Positions 49,701-55,561 are shown, numbered from the stretch's first letter. The stretch: DNA of 64,000 nucleotides from Bifidobacterium breve (GCA_945878865.1 CAMCUD010000009.1:1-64000); one strand, 5' to 3'. The notes: generated by a model from the letters alone, not told the origin. Program-made: numbers and translations.

Positions 49701-52700
49701 GGGGAACGGGCCGATCGCGTCACCGCCCGAGGCCACGAGCTCCCACAGCTCCTCAGGCGACCGCACGCCGCCCGGGTAGCGGCACGCCATGCCGATGATG
49801 GCGATCGGCTCGTCGGCCGCCACGCGCGACGGACCCGTGGCGGCACCCGCGCCCGCCGTGCCGGTGAGCTCGGCGACGACCCGCTCGGCGAGCGCCGCCG
49901 GGGTCGGGTGGTCGAACAGCGCGGTCGCCGGGATCCGCAGGCCGGTCAGCGCGTTGACGCGGTTGCGCAGCTCGACGATCCCCGGCGAGTCGAAGCCGAG
50001 CTCCTTGAACGACAGCCGCGCATCGACGTCCGCGGCCGACGCGTGGCCGAGCACGACGGCGACCTGGCCGACGACCGCGTCGAGGGCGGCCTGGTCGCGC
50101 TCGGAGGCCGTCAGCGTGCGGACCCGGGCGGCGAAGGAGTCGTCGGGCTCGGGCTCGTCGGGGGCGTCGGCCACCAGCACCGCGGCGCCCGGCGCAGCCG
50201 GTTCCACGTCGAGCCAGTAGGACCGTCGCTGGAACGCGTACGTCGGCAGCCGCACCCGTGCCCCCTCAGGCACGGCGGACGCCCAGTCGACGGTGCCGCC
50301 GCGCACCCACAGCTCCGCCATCGCGGCGGTGAAGCGCGCCGGCCCGCCCTGGTCGCGGCGCAGCGTCGCGAGTGCCGCGGCCTGGCCGGGCTCGCCGAGG
50401 ACGTGCTCGGCCGTGCTCTCGATCGGCACGCTGAGGACCGGGTGCGGGCCGACCTCGAGGAACGTGCGGTACCCGTCGCGCAGCAGCGCCTCCACCGCGG
50501 GGGCGAAGCGGACGGTCTGGCGCAGGTTGCGCAGCCAATGCCCTGCGTCCAGCGGCTCGTCGGCCGTCGTCGAATACAGCGGGATCGCCGCCTCGGCGGG
50601 AACGACCTCACCCAGCTCGTCGAGCAGCTGCTCGCCCACCGCGTCGATCTGCGGCCCGTGCGACGCGTAGTCGACGGGCAGGATCTTCGCCCGGATCTCC
50701 TCGGCCTCACAGGCGGCGAGCAGCGTGCGCAGCGCGTCGAGCGCGCCGGAGACGATGACGTCCGTCGGGCCGTTGATCGCCGCGATGACGACGTCGTCGC
50801 CCAGCCCGGCGATCCGCGCTTCGACCTCGTCGGCCGGCAGCGAGACGCTCATCATCCCGCCCTGGCCCGCGATGCCGGTCAGCGCGCGGCTGCGGACGGC
50901 GACCACGCGCGCGGCGTCATCCAGGCTCAGCGCGCCCGCCACATGGGCCGCCGCGATCTCGCCCTGTGAGTGCCCGACCACCGCCGCGGGCTCCACGCCG
51001 CGCGAGCGCCACAGCTCGGCGAGCGACACCATGATCGCCCATAGCACCGGCTGCACGATCTCCGTGCGTTCCAGCGACGGCGCGCCCTCGCCGCCACGCA
51101 GCGCGGCCTGGAGGGAGAAGCCGGCGTGCCGGGCGAGCGCCTCCTCGCACGCGCGCATCTTCTCGGCGAACACCGGCTCGCTGTCGAGCAGCTCGAGCGC
51201 CATGCCCTCCCACTGGCCGCCCTGGCCGGGGAAGACGAAGACGGGCCGGTCGGCGCGCAGCTCCGGGTCGGCGACGCCCTCGATCACGCGCCCGTCGGGC
51301 CGGCCCTCGGCCAGCGCGCGGGCGGCGTCGCGGGCGCCGTCGAGGAGCACCGCCCGACGCGGGAACGCGGTGCGGGTGGTGGCCAGCGACCGCGCGACGT
51401 CGGCGGCCGCGGCGTCCACGTCGGCGAGCTGCCCGGCGATCTGGCGCACGGCGCCCACGCTCTTCGCACTGACGATCCACGGCGCGGGATCCGCCGTCGG
51501 AGCCGCAGCCGGCTCGCGCGCCGGCGGCGCCTCGACGACGACGTGGCAGTTCGTCCCACCGAGCCCGAACGAGCTGACGCCCGCCACGCGCGAATCCCCC
51601 GTCCACGCGGCCGTCTCGGTCTGCACGCGCAGGCCGAGGGCATCGAGGTCGAGCTCGGGGTTGGGCCGCTCGAAGTTCAGGCTCGCAGGCAGCTCGCCGC
51701 GGTCCATGGCGAGGGCGACCTTCAGCAGCCCGGTGACGCCCGCGGCCGCTTCGAGGTGCCCGACGTTCGTCTTCGCCGACCCGACGGCGAGCGGTCGCCC
51801 GCCGAACACCGCGCCGAGCGCCGACGCTTCGACCCGGTCGCCGACCGGCGTGCCCGTCCCGTGCAGCTCGACGTAGCCGACCTGCTCCGCGGCGATGCCC
51901 GCCGCCTCGTGCGCTGCGCGCAGCATCCGCTCCTGCGCCCCCTGCTCGGGGACGGTCAGTCCTTCGCCGCCGCCGTCGTTGTTCACCGCGCTGCCGCGGA
52001 TCACGCAGTAGACGGGATCCCCGTCGGCGACTGCGGCCGCCAGCGGCTTGAGCACGAGGAACGCGCCGCCCTCGCCGCGCACGAACCCGTTGGCCCGCGC
52101 GTCGAGCGTGAAGCACCGGCCGTCCGGCGACAGCGCGCCGAGCCGGTCGAGCGCCAGCGCGCGGCCGAGGGCGAGGTTGAGCTGCACGCCGCCCGCCAGG
52201 GCGATCGTCGACTCCCCGGACCGCAGGCTCTCGCACGCGAGGTGCACGGCGACGAGGGAGGAGGACTGCCCGGTGTCGACCGTCAGGCTCGGCCCGCCGA
52301 GGCCCAGCGCGTACGACACGCGGTTGGCGATCATGCTCCGCTGCGTGCCGGTGAACGCCCGGCGCGCCACGCCCTCCGCGCCGGCGGCGAGCGCCAGCTC
52401 CGCGTAGTCGGCCGCGATCGCCCCGACGTACACGCCGGCCCGCGTCTCACCGAGCGCGCCGGGGACGATGCCCGCGTCCTCCAACGCCTCCCACGCGAGT
52501 TCGAGCGCGAGGCGCTGCTGCGGATCCATCGCCGTCGCCTCGCGGGGCGCGATCCCGAAGAACGCCGCGTCGAAGCGGTCGACGCCGTCGAGGAAACCGC
52601 CGCGCCGCAGGCCGGCCGGCACCTCGTCGAGCCCGGCCAGGCGGCTCGGCGGCGTGTCGCCGATCGCGTCACGGCCCTCGCGCAGCAGCCGCCAGAACTC

Positions 52701-52772
52701 CGCGGGATCCGACGCGCCGGGAAGCCGGCAGGACACACCGACGACGGCCACCGTGCCTGGGTCGAGCGCCAT
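37728..52772 (-). CDS. Type I modular polyketide synthase, loading module + 2 extension modules + thioesterase (~5,014 aa)
   Basis: Domain order read from motifs: KSQ-AT-ACP-KS-AT-DH-ER-KR-ACP-KS-AT-DH*-KR-ACP-TE. ATG at 52772 preferred over listed GTG 52784, which would overlap the AGGAGG ribosome-binding site at 52784-52789. Confidence 0.95.
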   Translation of the reverse strand: MALDPGTVAVVGVSCRLPGASDPAEFWRLLREGRDAIGDTPPSRLAGLDEVPAGLRRGGFLDGVDRFDAAFFGIAPREATAMDPQQRLALELAWEALEDAGIVPGALGETRAGVYVGAIAADYAELALAAGAEGVARRAFTGTQRSMIANRVSYALGLGGPSLTVDTGQSSSLVAVHLACESLRSGESTIALAGGVQLNLALGRALALDRLGALSPDGRCFTLDARANGFVRGEGGAFLVLKPLAAAVADGDPVYCVIRGSAVNNDGGGEGLTVPEQGAQERMLRAAHEAAGIAAEQVGYVELHGTGTPVGDRVEASALGAVFGGRPLAVGSAKTNVGHLEAAAGVTGLLKVALAMDRGELPASLNFERPNPELDLDALGLRVQTETAAWTGDSRVAGVSSFGLGGTNCHVVVEAPPAREPAAAPTADPAPWIVSAKSVGAVRQIAGQLADVDAAAADVARSLATTRTAFPRRAVLLDGARDAARALAEGRPDGRVIEGVADPELRADRPVFVFPGQGGQWEGMALELLDSEPVFAEKMRACEEALARHAGFSLQAALRGGEGAPSLERTEIVQPVLWAIMVSLAELWRSRGVEPAAVVGHSQGEIAAAHVAGALSLDDAARVVAVRSRALTGIAGQGGMMSVSLPADEVEARIAGLGDDVVIAAINGPTDVIVSGALDALRTLLAACEAEEIRAKILPVDYASHGPQIDAVGEQLLDELGEVVPAEAAIPLYSTTADEPLDAGHWLRNLRQTVRFAPAVEALLRDGYRTFLEVGPHPVLSVPIESTAEHVLGEPGQAAALATLRRDQGGPARFTAAMAELWVRGGTVDWASAVPEGARVRLPTYAFQRRSYWLDVEPAAPGAAVLVADAPDEPEPDDSFAARVRTLTASERDQAALDAVVGQVAVVLGHASAADVDARLSFKELGFDSPGIVELRNRVNALTGLRIPATALFDHPTPAALAERVVAELTGTAGAGAATGPSRVAADEPIAIIGMACRYPGGVRSPEELWELVASGGDAIGPFPDDRGWDLDRLVDPDGERLGTTYVDRGGFLYDAARFDPELFGISPREALAMDPQQRLLLECSWEALETAGIDPLGLRGSRTGVFTGVMSQDYGPQLHLPDEKSAGYALTGTESSVASGRVSYVLGLEGPAVSVDTACSSSLVALHLACQALRAGECDLALAGGAAVMAQPGIFVEFSRQRGLSPDGRCRAFGDDANGTGWSEGAGVLALAPLSVALAQGHEVLAVIRGSAVNQDGASNGLTAPSGRSQERVIAAALANAGLAPDEVDAVEAHGTGTTLGDPIEATALLSAYGQDRETPLRLGSLKSNIGHAQAAAGVGGVIKMVQALRHETLPPTLWADAPSSHVDWDSGAVELLTEPAPWPAGERTRRAGVSSFGVSGTNAHVLLEQAPALETARSTAPAGPLPFAVSGANADALTAQADRVASHLAEHPDLDADAVAASLALGRAQLGHRAVAVADDLASATAALAGLARGEFSDDVIAGVARPGRRPAFVFPGQGGQWEGMAVELLDASPVFAEHLRACQAALAPHVDWVLEDVLRGAPDAPTLERVDVVQPALWAVMVSLARLWEAHGVAPAAVVGHSQGEIAAAHIAGALSLDDAALVVAGRSRVLTGTLSGQGGMVAVGASAERAAELVAPYDGRVSLAAVNSPTSVVVSGELDGLHDLIARCEADDVRAKLLPVDYAAHSAQIESVRDELLAQFASVTPRASAVPIYSTVTGKRLDGAAMDADYWYENLRQTVLYDTAVRALADEGFDTVVELGPHPVLTSQTLETFEQAGRDPETIAAIGSLRRDEGGPRRFLLSLAEAHVAGLPVDWRPLLGDAPRAPLPTYAFQHERYWLAPRAAGGGDPSAIGQAATGHPLLDAAIPLPDGGTLYTGRLGLDRHPWLADHAVAGTVLLPATGFLDLALHAAGQTDTPRIEELALQAPLVLGEGAAVALQVTVGAPGADGRRELAVHSRAGDAGAWTQHATATLGAAAGVSAALPSAPAGAEDLAGEDLYDRLADAGYEYGPVFQGLRAVTRAGGVVHAEAALPEAVATDGFAMHPALLDAVLQAAVARDLGDGMPVPFSFTGVELRTPGATAVRAALTAEGGETRIVVADDAGAPVLTIDAFGMRPLDRRQLRGGAETTDGLYAVRWEELAAAADRAVPRLAVLGDEDPLGGLVPERHADLAALEAAIADGAPAPDVVLAPVAAADLHELVAGELELLQACLASEALAAARLVVVTRGAVALDHREAPDVAQAALVGLLRSAHTENPDRFTLLDLDASDAPRAALLDGLAAEEPVLAGRGGVVRVPRLTTADAAAPRVDDRAWHLRITTPGTLESLEFAPRADFGRPLDPGEVRVAVHAAGINFADVARALGLVDETTLGLEGSGVVLDVGEDVTDLAPGDRVLGLIPNAFGPEAITDRRLVVPTPEGWTHAQAASVPAVFLTAYYALVDLADLQTGETLVIHSATGGVGTAALQLGRHLGAEIYATSHPDKWETLAALGVDETHRASSRTSEFRETFLSATDGRGADVVLDSLAGELVDASLDLLPRGGRFVEMGKTDIRDPDEVAAAHPGVRYQAFDLLTDPTPERIGEMLAEIVELFDRGVLHHAPISTRDVRDAPDALRTLREARHTGKLVLRVPQPLDPDGTILITGGTGGLGAMLARRLAERDGARHLLLASRRGPAAEGAAELVDALAQLGCEATVVACDVGERDEVEQLLAQVPAERPLTAVFHTAGVLDDATIAGLTAAQLERVLRPKADAALHLDALTRDLDLAEFVLYSSVAATLGLPGQGNYAAANAVLDALADRRRAEGLPAQSLAFGVWETATGMTGHVTGEDAERRAPAGLVPIPDDDGLDLIDTARALGAPVLLPTLLDRPGLRAQARDGLLPPVLSGLFRGAARVTAAADSFAGRLAAAPESDRDALALDLVREHLAAVLGHGSPSQIDAQRTFKELGIDSLSGVELRNRISRATGLTLPATLVFDYPTPTAVGGLLRELAEGRERDTPGPRATQRTTTDEPLAIVGMACRYPGGVGSAEDLWELVVEGRDAIGEFPADRGWDVERIFDADPEQFDTTYTRHGGFLDGGAFDPDHFGINPREALAMDPQQRLLLECAWEALEHAGIDPLGLRGSRTGVFAGAFDSGYGEGNHAQEVQGLRTTGGITSAVSGRISYQLGLVGPAVSVDTACSSSLVAMHLASQALRNDECDLVLAGGVTLLATSEPFVEMSRQRVLSPDGRCRAFGAGGNGTGLADGVGVIVMERLSVARERGHRVLAVVRGSAVNQDGASNGFAAPSGPSQERVIRAALANAGLEPGDVDAVEAHGTGTSLGDPIEAQALIATYGRERPDGPLRLGSLKSNIGHSQAAAGVGGVIKMVQALQHETLPRTLWADEPSPHIPWEGGGVELLTEPAPWPAGGRPRRAAVSSFGISGTNAHLIVEEAPPEAAAAPAMPEIPSRVLPFLVSGSTAAGLAGQAERLGSYVAANPALDPSAVAASLALERPHLSHRAVAVVGGLDELADRLSALARGEFVEAIAQGVVRGERRPAFVFPGQGGQWEGMAVELLDASPVFAEHMRACGQALAPHVDFSLEAVLRGEPGQPSIDLIEVVQPVLFSIMVSLAGLWRSFGVEPAAVVGHSQGEIAAAHVIGGLTLEDAAKIVAVRSQALATIAGVGGMLSVSLSLEQLAERTPHLGERITVAAVNGPHSLVISGDPEIIDEFATACEDDNVRVRRILSTVPGHSPHVEAVRDLMLDGLADVAPLPSTIPLYSTVTGERLATETMDAEHWYRNLRQTVLFEPAARKLIGDGAGALVEIGPHPVLAAPLQEILDSEDGAADVPALTSLRRDDGGLERFIRSLGEAHAAGVQVDWTALFGDTPPHTPLPTYAFQHQHYWLEPKAGAQDAGALGLSAGEHPILKAKVPLPGGGAVWTGRLSLGEQPWLADHAVLGQVVAPATLFLDLALHAAIDTDTPVIADLDVRAPLVLEPGRAVAVQVTVTGTSLTVSSHPEGDQGGLVEHAVGTLAPPDDAPVSAVGDWPADGEELVRTTVYAQLSETGFDLGPVFQGMERAARDGYDVIVEAALADEAEDAHDYDLHPALLAAGLHATPGLPIGFSGVRLHQRGVAALTLRVTPDGRVAAEDPGGAPVISIDAVRTQPIEHVQPARRSLRNGLYAIDWTAAPHTGGTADFAVVDALENAGDTPPAHLVLPVTAPATDDLAADAHTLTETVMTLLQEFLATEALATTRLVMATRGAVATAPGEHPDLRHSPLAGLLRAANSEHPDRFALLDLDDTELTDDLLAAALATGESEIAVRDGALLVPRVHAYRDADPDAAPPADPAGTMLVTGGPTGLGAMLARHLAEAQGAKHLLLVSRRGPTAPGASELVAELADAGCTAEVVACDVTDRDALAQLLASIPADRPLTAVFHSAAALDDGVLTGMTPERLHRVMRPKLDAALLLHELTRDLGVAEFVLFSSAASCLGSPGQSNYAAANAFLDALAATRRADGLPGIALAFGFWDRVTELTAHLTTDDGRRVGPIDMLPMSDAFGLQLIDAARATGEALLAPMRMDLPALAARAEAGILPPILGDLVRVRPRRAARVAGGYAAANGNGASGPRGADAEAIRGEIAASLGYATPASVDMELTFLELGFDSLVSLELRKRLQALTGLTLPATVMFDHPTPSTLIAHIQGELGVTPEPAAAAANGNGHVNGNGNGAGLGAMFRRAHLLGKLKDGVAVAHAASALRPRFGVSHIKEQAPSVIPLTQGDAEPVLYCIPSLIASSGPHEYARFAKEFQGRREVVAVPVPGFAPGELLPSRLDAVAGAQATAIALHADGRPFALVGFSTGGLLAYAVAAELAKHGVAPTSLTLVDSYTMETMWSIADAVFERMIAGDGEHPAIDEERLTAMGAYLGLLTDWTPQPPAVPTLLVKATTPVPGVIRVGDWTATWPQRTTTADVPGTHLTMLEDDAPTTARAVEDWVAAHPAAAPPVARRRPRFRIPR
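37760..43690 (-). other. PKS module 2 + release: KS-AT-DH(degenerate)-KR-ACP-TE
   Basis: VDTACSSSLVAMH; GHSQGE with STVPGHS (41514-41525); DH HAVLGQVVAP but HPALLAAGLH; KR GGPTGLG, LDD, GQSNYAAAN; ACP ELGFDSLVS; TE VGFSTGGLLAY. Boundaries approximate. Confidence 0.9.
43730..49815 (-). other. PKS module 1: KS-AT-DH-ER-KR-ACP (fully reducing)
   Basis: VDTACSSSLVALH; GHSQGE with VDYAAH (47646-47660); DH HAVAGTVLLP and HPALLDAVLQ; ER SATGGVGTAALQLGRHLGA; KR GGTGGLG, LDD, GQGNYAAAN; ACP ELGIDSLSG. Boundaries approximate. Confidence 0.9.
49860..52760 (-). other. PKS loading module: KSQ-AT-ACP
   Basis: KS active site VDTGQSSSLVAVH (Gln codon 52266-52268); AT GHSQGE with VDYASH (50658-50672); ACP ELGFDSPGIVELRNRV. 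Boundaries approximate. Confidence 0.9.
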
Positions 52773-52870
52773 CGGTTCTGTCACCTCCTCAGCGGCCGGA
52801 AGCGAGGCGGCGAGGCGGGGTCGTCGCGCGCGTCACGGGTGGATGCTTCGAGGCCTGCACGGAACCCGCC

Positions 52871-52897
52871 ACGATACACCCGGATCGGGGGACGCAA
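52871..52897 (-). promoter_or_regulatory. Candidate promoter for the PKS gene (TTGCGT-N15-TATCGT)
   Basis: Minus strand: -35-like TTGCGT (52897-52892), -10-like TATCGT (52876-52871); ~90-nt leader containing an SD. Confidence 0.3.
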
Positions 52898-52908
52898 CAG
52901 GGGAATGA

Positions 52909-52920
52909 TGTTCACGAACA
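52909..52920. promoter_or_regulatory. Candidate operator palindrome TGTTC-AC-GAACA upstream of the PKS gene
   Basis: 5-bp arms, 2-bp spacer, just upstream of the candidate -35. Confidence 0.35.
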
Positions 52921-52936
52921 CCCCGTGTTCACGGGG
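52921..52936 (-). terminator. Hairpin CCCCGT-GTTC-ACGGGG at the PPTase 3' end
   Basis: Perfect 6-bp GC-rich stem overlapping the PPTase stop codon. Confidence 0.4.
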
Positions 52937-53600
52937 CGGAAACCGCCACCGTGGCGCAGATCACACCGCCGGCCGCAGACCACCTCCCCGTGAACGTGCT
53001 CAGGTCGACGCCGGCGACCAGCGGCGCGGGGACGAGCAGCTCCGCGCGGAACGTCCCGCCCGGCCAGTCGAGCGAGACGCGGGCGTCCTCGAACCCGAGC
53101 CACCGGCCCGTCAGCGGGAACCAGGCCTTGTAGACGGCCTCCTTGGCGGTGAAGAGCAGCCGCCCCGCGTCGGCGCCCGGCCCGCCGGCCGCGACGATGT
53201 CGAGCTCCGGCCCGTGCGCGACCTCCTCCAGCACTCCCGGCGGCAGCGGCGCGTCGGGCTCGGCGTCGATGCCGAGTGCCAGCGCGTCGGTCGCGCGTGC
53301 CACCGCCGCGGCACGGAACCCGCGACAGTGCGTGATGCTCCCGACGACGCCCTCCGGCCACACGGGCGCTCCGCCCGCCCCGCCGGGGATCGCGGCTGGC
53401 GCCACCCCGAGCCGCTCGAGCGCGAGCCTCGCGCACGCCCGCCCGGTGATGAACTCGCGCCGGCGCTTGTCCACCGCGCGACCCAGCGTCTCGGCCTCGG
53501 ACGGGAAGAGCTCGATGTCGAGCAGGTCCCGCCGGGTCTCCGCGCACGCCGCGAACGGGGGGAGCAGGGGTTCGAGCACGTGCGAATGGTCCTCTAACAT
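52929..53600 (-). CDS. 4'-phosphopantetheinyl transferase (EntD/Sfp-like)
   Basis: KRRREFITGRACARLALERLGV; PVWPEGVVGSITHCRGF; GIDAEP; FTAKEAVYKAWFPLTGRWLGFEDA. Start MLEDHSHVLEP at 53600. Confidence 0.9.
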   Translation of the reverse strand: MLEDHSHVLEPLLPPFAACAETRRDLLDIELFPSEAETLGRAVDKRRREFITGRACARLALERLGVAPAAIPGGAGGAPVWPEGVVGSITHCRGFRAAAVARATDALALGIDAEPDAPLPPGVLEEVAHGPELDIVAAGGPGADAGRLLFTAKEAVYKAWFPLTGRWLGFEDARVSLDWPGGTFRAELLVPAPLVAGVDLSTFTGRWSAAGGVICATVAVSAP

Positions 53601-53608
53601 CCGCCGGA

Positions 53609-54601
53609 ATGCGTGACCACCCCGCCCGCCACGGACTGGCGATGGTCGCCCTGCTGGTCGGGTGCGCGTGGGCGCTCCTCGCATGCGGCGGGGGCGACGA
53701 CGGCCAGCCGCAGCGCGCGGACAAGGTGCTGCACTACCGCTCCGGACTGCACCTCAAGCCCAAGCGCACGCCCCGCCCGAACGAGGGCTCGCTGCGCATC
53801 GAGAAGGTCACGTACAGCTCGGTCGACGGCAAGCGCGTGCCGGCGCTGTTCGCCATCCCGACCGTCAGCGAGCCGCTCGCCTGTCTCATCTACCAGGGCG
53901 GGTTCGGCGCGACGAAGGAGGCCCTGCCCGAGCTGCGCCGCGGCCTGGCCGACGCGCGCCTGGCGACGTTCACGATCGATCCGCGCAACGTCGGCGATCG
54001 CGGCAGCGCCGAGGAGGCGGCGTCGGCCATCGTCACCCCGGAGGGTCTGCGCGCGATGATCGTCGACACCGTCGCCGATCTGCGGGTCGCCCTCGACTAC
54101 CTGGGCCGGCGCCCGGAGTGCAAGAAGAACATCGGCTACCTCGGCAGCTCGTTCGGCGCGTACGTCGGCGTGCTGCTCGCCGCGCAGGACGCGCGGATCA
54201 AAGGCACGGTGCTCGCGGGGATGGGGGCGACCTACGAGCAGCTGCTCCTCGTCCGGCCGCTGGCCGCCAAGGAGATCGAGAACCTGCCCGACTACGTGCC
54301 GCAGGCCGCCAGCGACCCGAAGGTCCTGCGCCGCTCCGTCCGGATCCTCTCCCCGTACGACCCGGAGAAGTGGATCAGCCGGATCTCGCCGCGCCCGGTG
54401 ATGCTCCTCAACGGCCGCTACGACCCGGTGGTGCTGCCCGGTGACGCGATGCAGATCGCCGCCGCCGCGGAGACGCCGAGGACCATCAGCTACTACAACG
54501 GCGGGCACGACCCGTTCGCGCGCGGCCCGGCGCTGACCTCGAACCTCATCCGCATCGCGCGGTTCCTCGTCACCACGCTGAACCTGCCCTACCCGATCTA
54601 G
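53609..54601 (+). CDS. Lipoprotein alpha/beta hydrolase (paralog A)
   Basis: Lipobox LLAC; GYLGSSFGAYVG nucleophile elbow; NGRYDPVVLPGDAMQIA. TAACAT box 8 nt upstream. Confidence 0.78.
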   Translation: MRDHPARHGLAMVALLVGCAWALLACGGGDDGQPQRADKVLHYRSGLHLKPKRTPRPNEGSLRIEKVTYSSVDGKRVPALFAIPTVSEPLACLIYQGGFGATKEALPELRRGLADARLATFTIDPRNVGDRGSAEEAASAIVTPEGLRAMIVDTVADLRVALDYLGRRPECKKNIGYLGSSFGAYVGVLLAAQDARIKGTVLAGMGATYEQLLLVRPLAAKEIENLPDYVPQAASDPKVLRRSVRILSPYDPEKWISRISPRPVMLLNGRYDPVVLPGDAMQIAAAAETPRTISYYNGGHDPFARGPALTSNLIRIARFLVTTLNLPYPI

Positions 54602-54763
54602 TGTCCTGATTCAGAAATTCGGCACCACCTGGTGGCGCCGGCATCGGATCTCCCGGCACCCGAGATCCCCAGCCGGACCGCCAGTACGACAGCGGATCTC
54701 GGTCACCGGGAGATCCGCGCCGGCATCCACCAGCTGCCACCGAATTCCTGAATCACGCCACTA
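54599..54763. repeat. ~165-bp imperfect palindromic element with two internal hairpins, ends coincide with the stop codons of both flanking genes
   Basis: Left tagtgtcctgattcagaaattcggcaccacctggtgg...cggatctcccggcacccgagatcc; reverse complement of right tagtggcgtgattcaggaattcggtggcagctggtgg...cggatctcccggtgaccgagatcc. Confidence 0.85.
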
Positions 54764-55561
54764 GGGCCGGCAGACGGCGATCCAGTCCGCCGGCTCGCCG
54801 TAGCGCAGGCCCGGCAGGAGCTTCAGCAGCTGCAGCGTCGACGCGCGGTGCACGCGGTAGTTCGCGCGGTCGTCGCCCGCCGCGGCGAGTTCGGGCTCGG
54901 CGGCTGGCGCGCCCCCGCGGTCGGTGACCTTGCGCTTCCACGAGACGGGCACGAGCGCCTTGGCCAGCGTGTACGGCTTGCGGTCGACGTCGAGCGGGTC
55001 GGGGTAGTGCCACTGAAAGTACATCCGCACGTCGGAGAAGTGCGGCGCGAGCGCGGCCTCGAACTCCTTGCGCGTCCACTCCCGCAGGTGGTGCGGGTTG
55101 CCGCTGAAGCCACCCTCGAAGTACGCGGCGTTCGGCGAGGAGATGAGCGCGACGTCGGCCTGGCGCATGTTGGCCATGAGGCGGTCGGGGTCCTGCACGT
55201 GCTCGATGCCCTCGAAGCAGACGGCGACGTCGAAGGCGCCGAGGTCCATCGGCTCGTCGACCGCGCCGACCTCGAACTCCGGGCCGGGGTAGTGCTCGCG
55301 CGCGGCGTCGACGGCGTCCTGCGCGATGTCGACGCCCCGCACGCGCACCGCGCCGGCGGCCTGCAGCAGATGCGAGCCGTAGCCGTTGCCGCAGCAGAGG
55401 TCGACGACCGTGCGCCCGGCGACGTAGTGGCCGGCGAACAGGTAGCGCGCGAGGTGGTCGCGGTACCCGCCCGACGTGATCGCGGCGGGCCGGATCCGCT
55501 CCCCGATGCCGTCGGTGAGGTTGTCCTCGAAGGTGCTCTTGCTCTCGCTCATCTGTGTCAT
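54761..55561 (-). CDS. Class I SAM-dependent methyltransferase
   Basis: TVVDLCCGNGYGSHLLQAAGAVRVRGVDIAQDAVDAAREHY; FDVAVCFEGIEHVQDPDRLM. Confidence 0.88.
   Translation of the reverse strand: MTQMSESKSTFEDNLTDGIGERIRPAAITSGGYRDHLARYLFAGHYVAGRTVVDLCCGNGYGSHLLQAAGAVRVRGVDIAQDAVDAAREHYPGPEFEVGAVDEPMDLGAFDVAVCFEGIEHVQDPDRLMANMRQADVALISSPNAAYFEGGFSGNPHHLREWTRKEFEAALAPHFSDVRMYFQWHYPDPLDVDRKPYTLAKALVPVSWKRKVTDRGGAPAAEPELAAAGDDRANYRVHRASTLQLLKLLPGLRYGEPADWIAVCRP

Noticed and set aside
51126-53597. 823-aa + strand ORF spanning the PKS start and the PPTase
   Set aside because: Runs antisense through two supported genes and the intergenic region; compositionally an antisense artefact.
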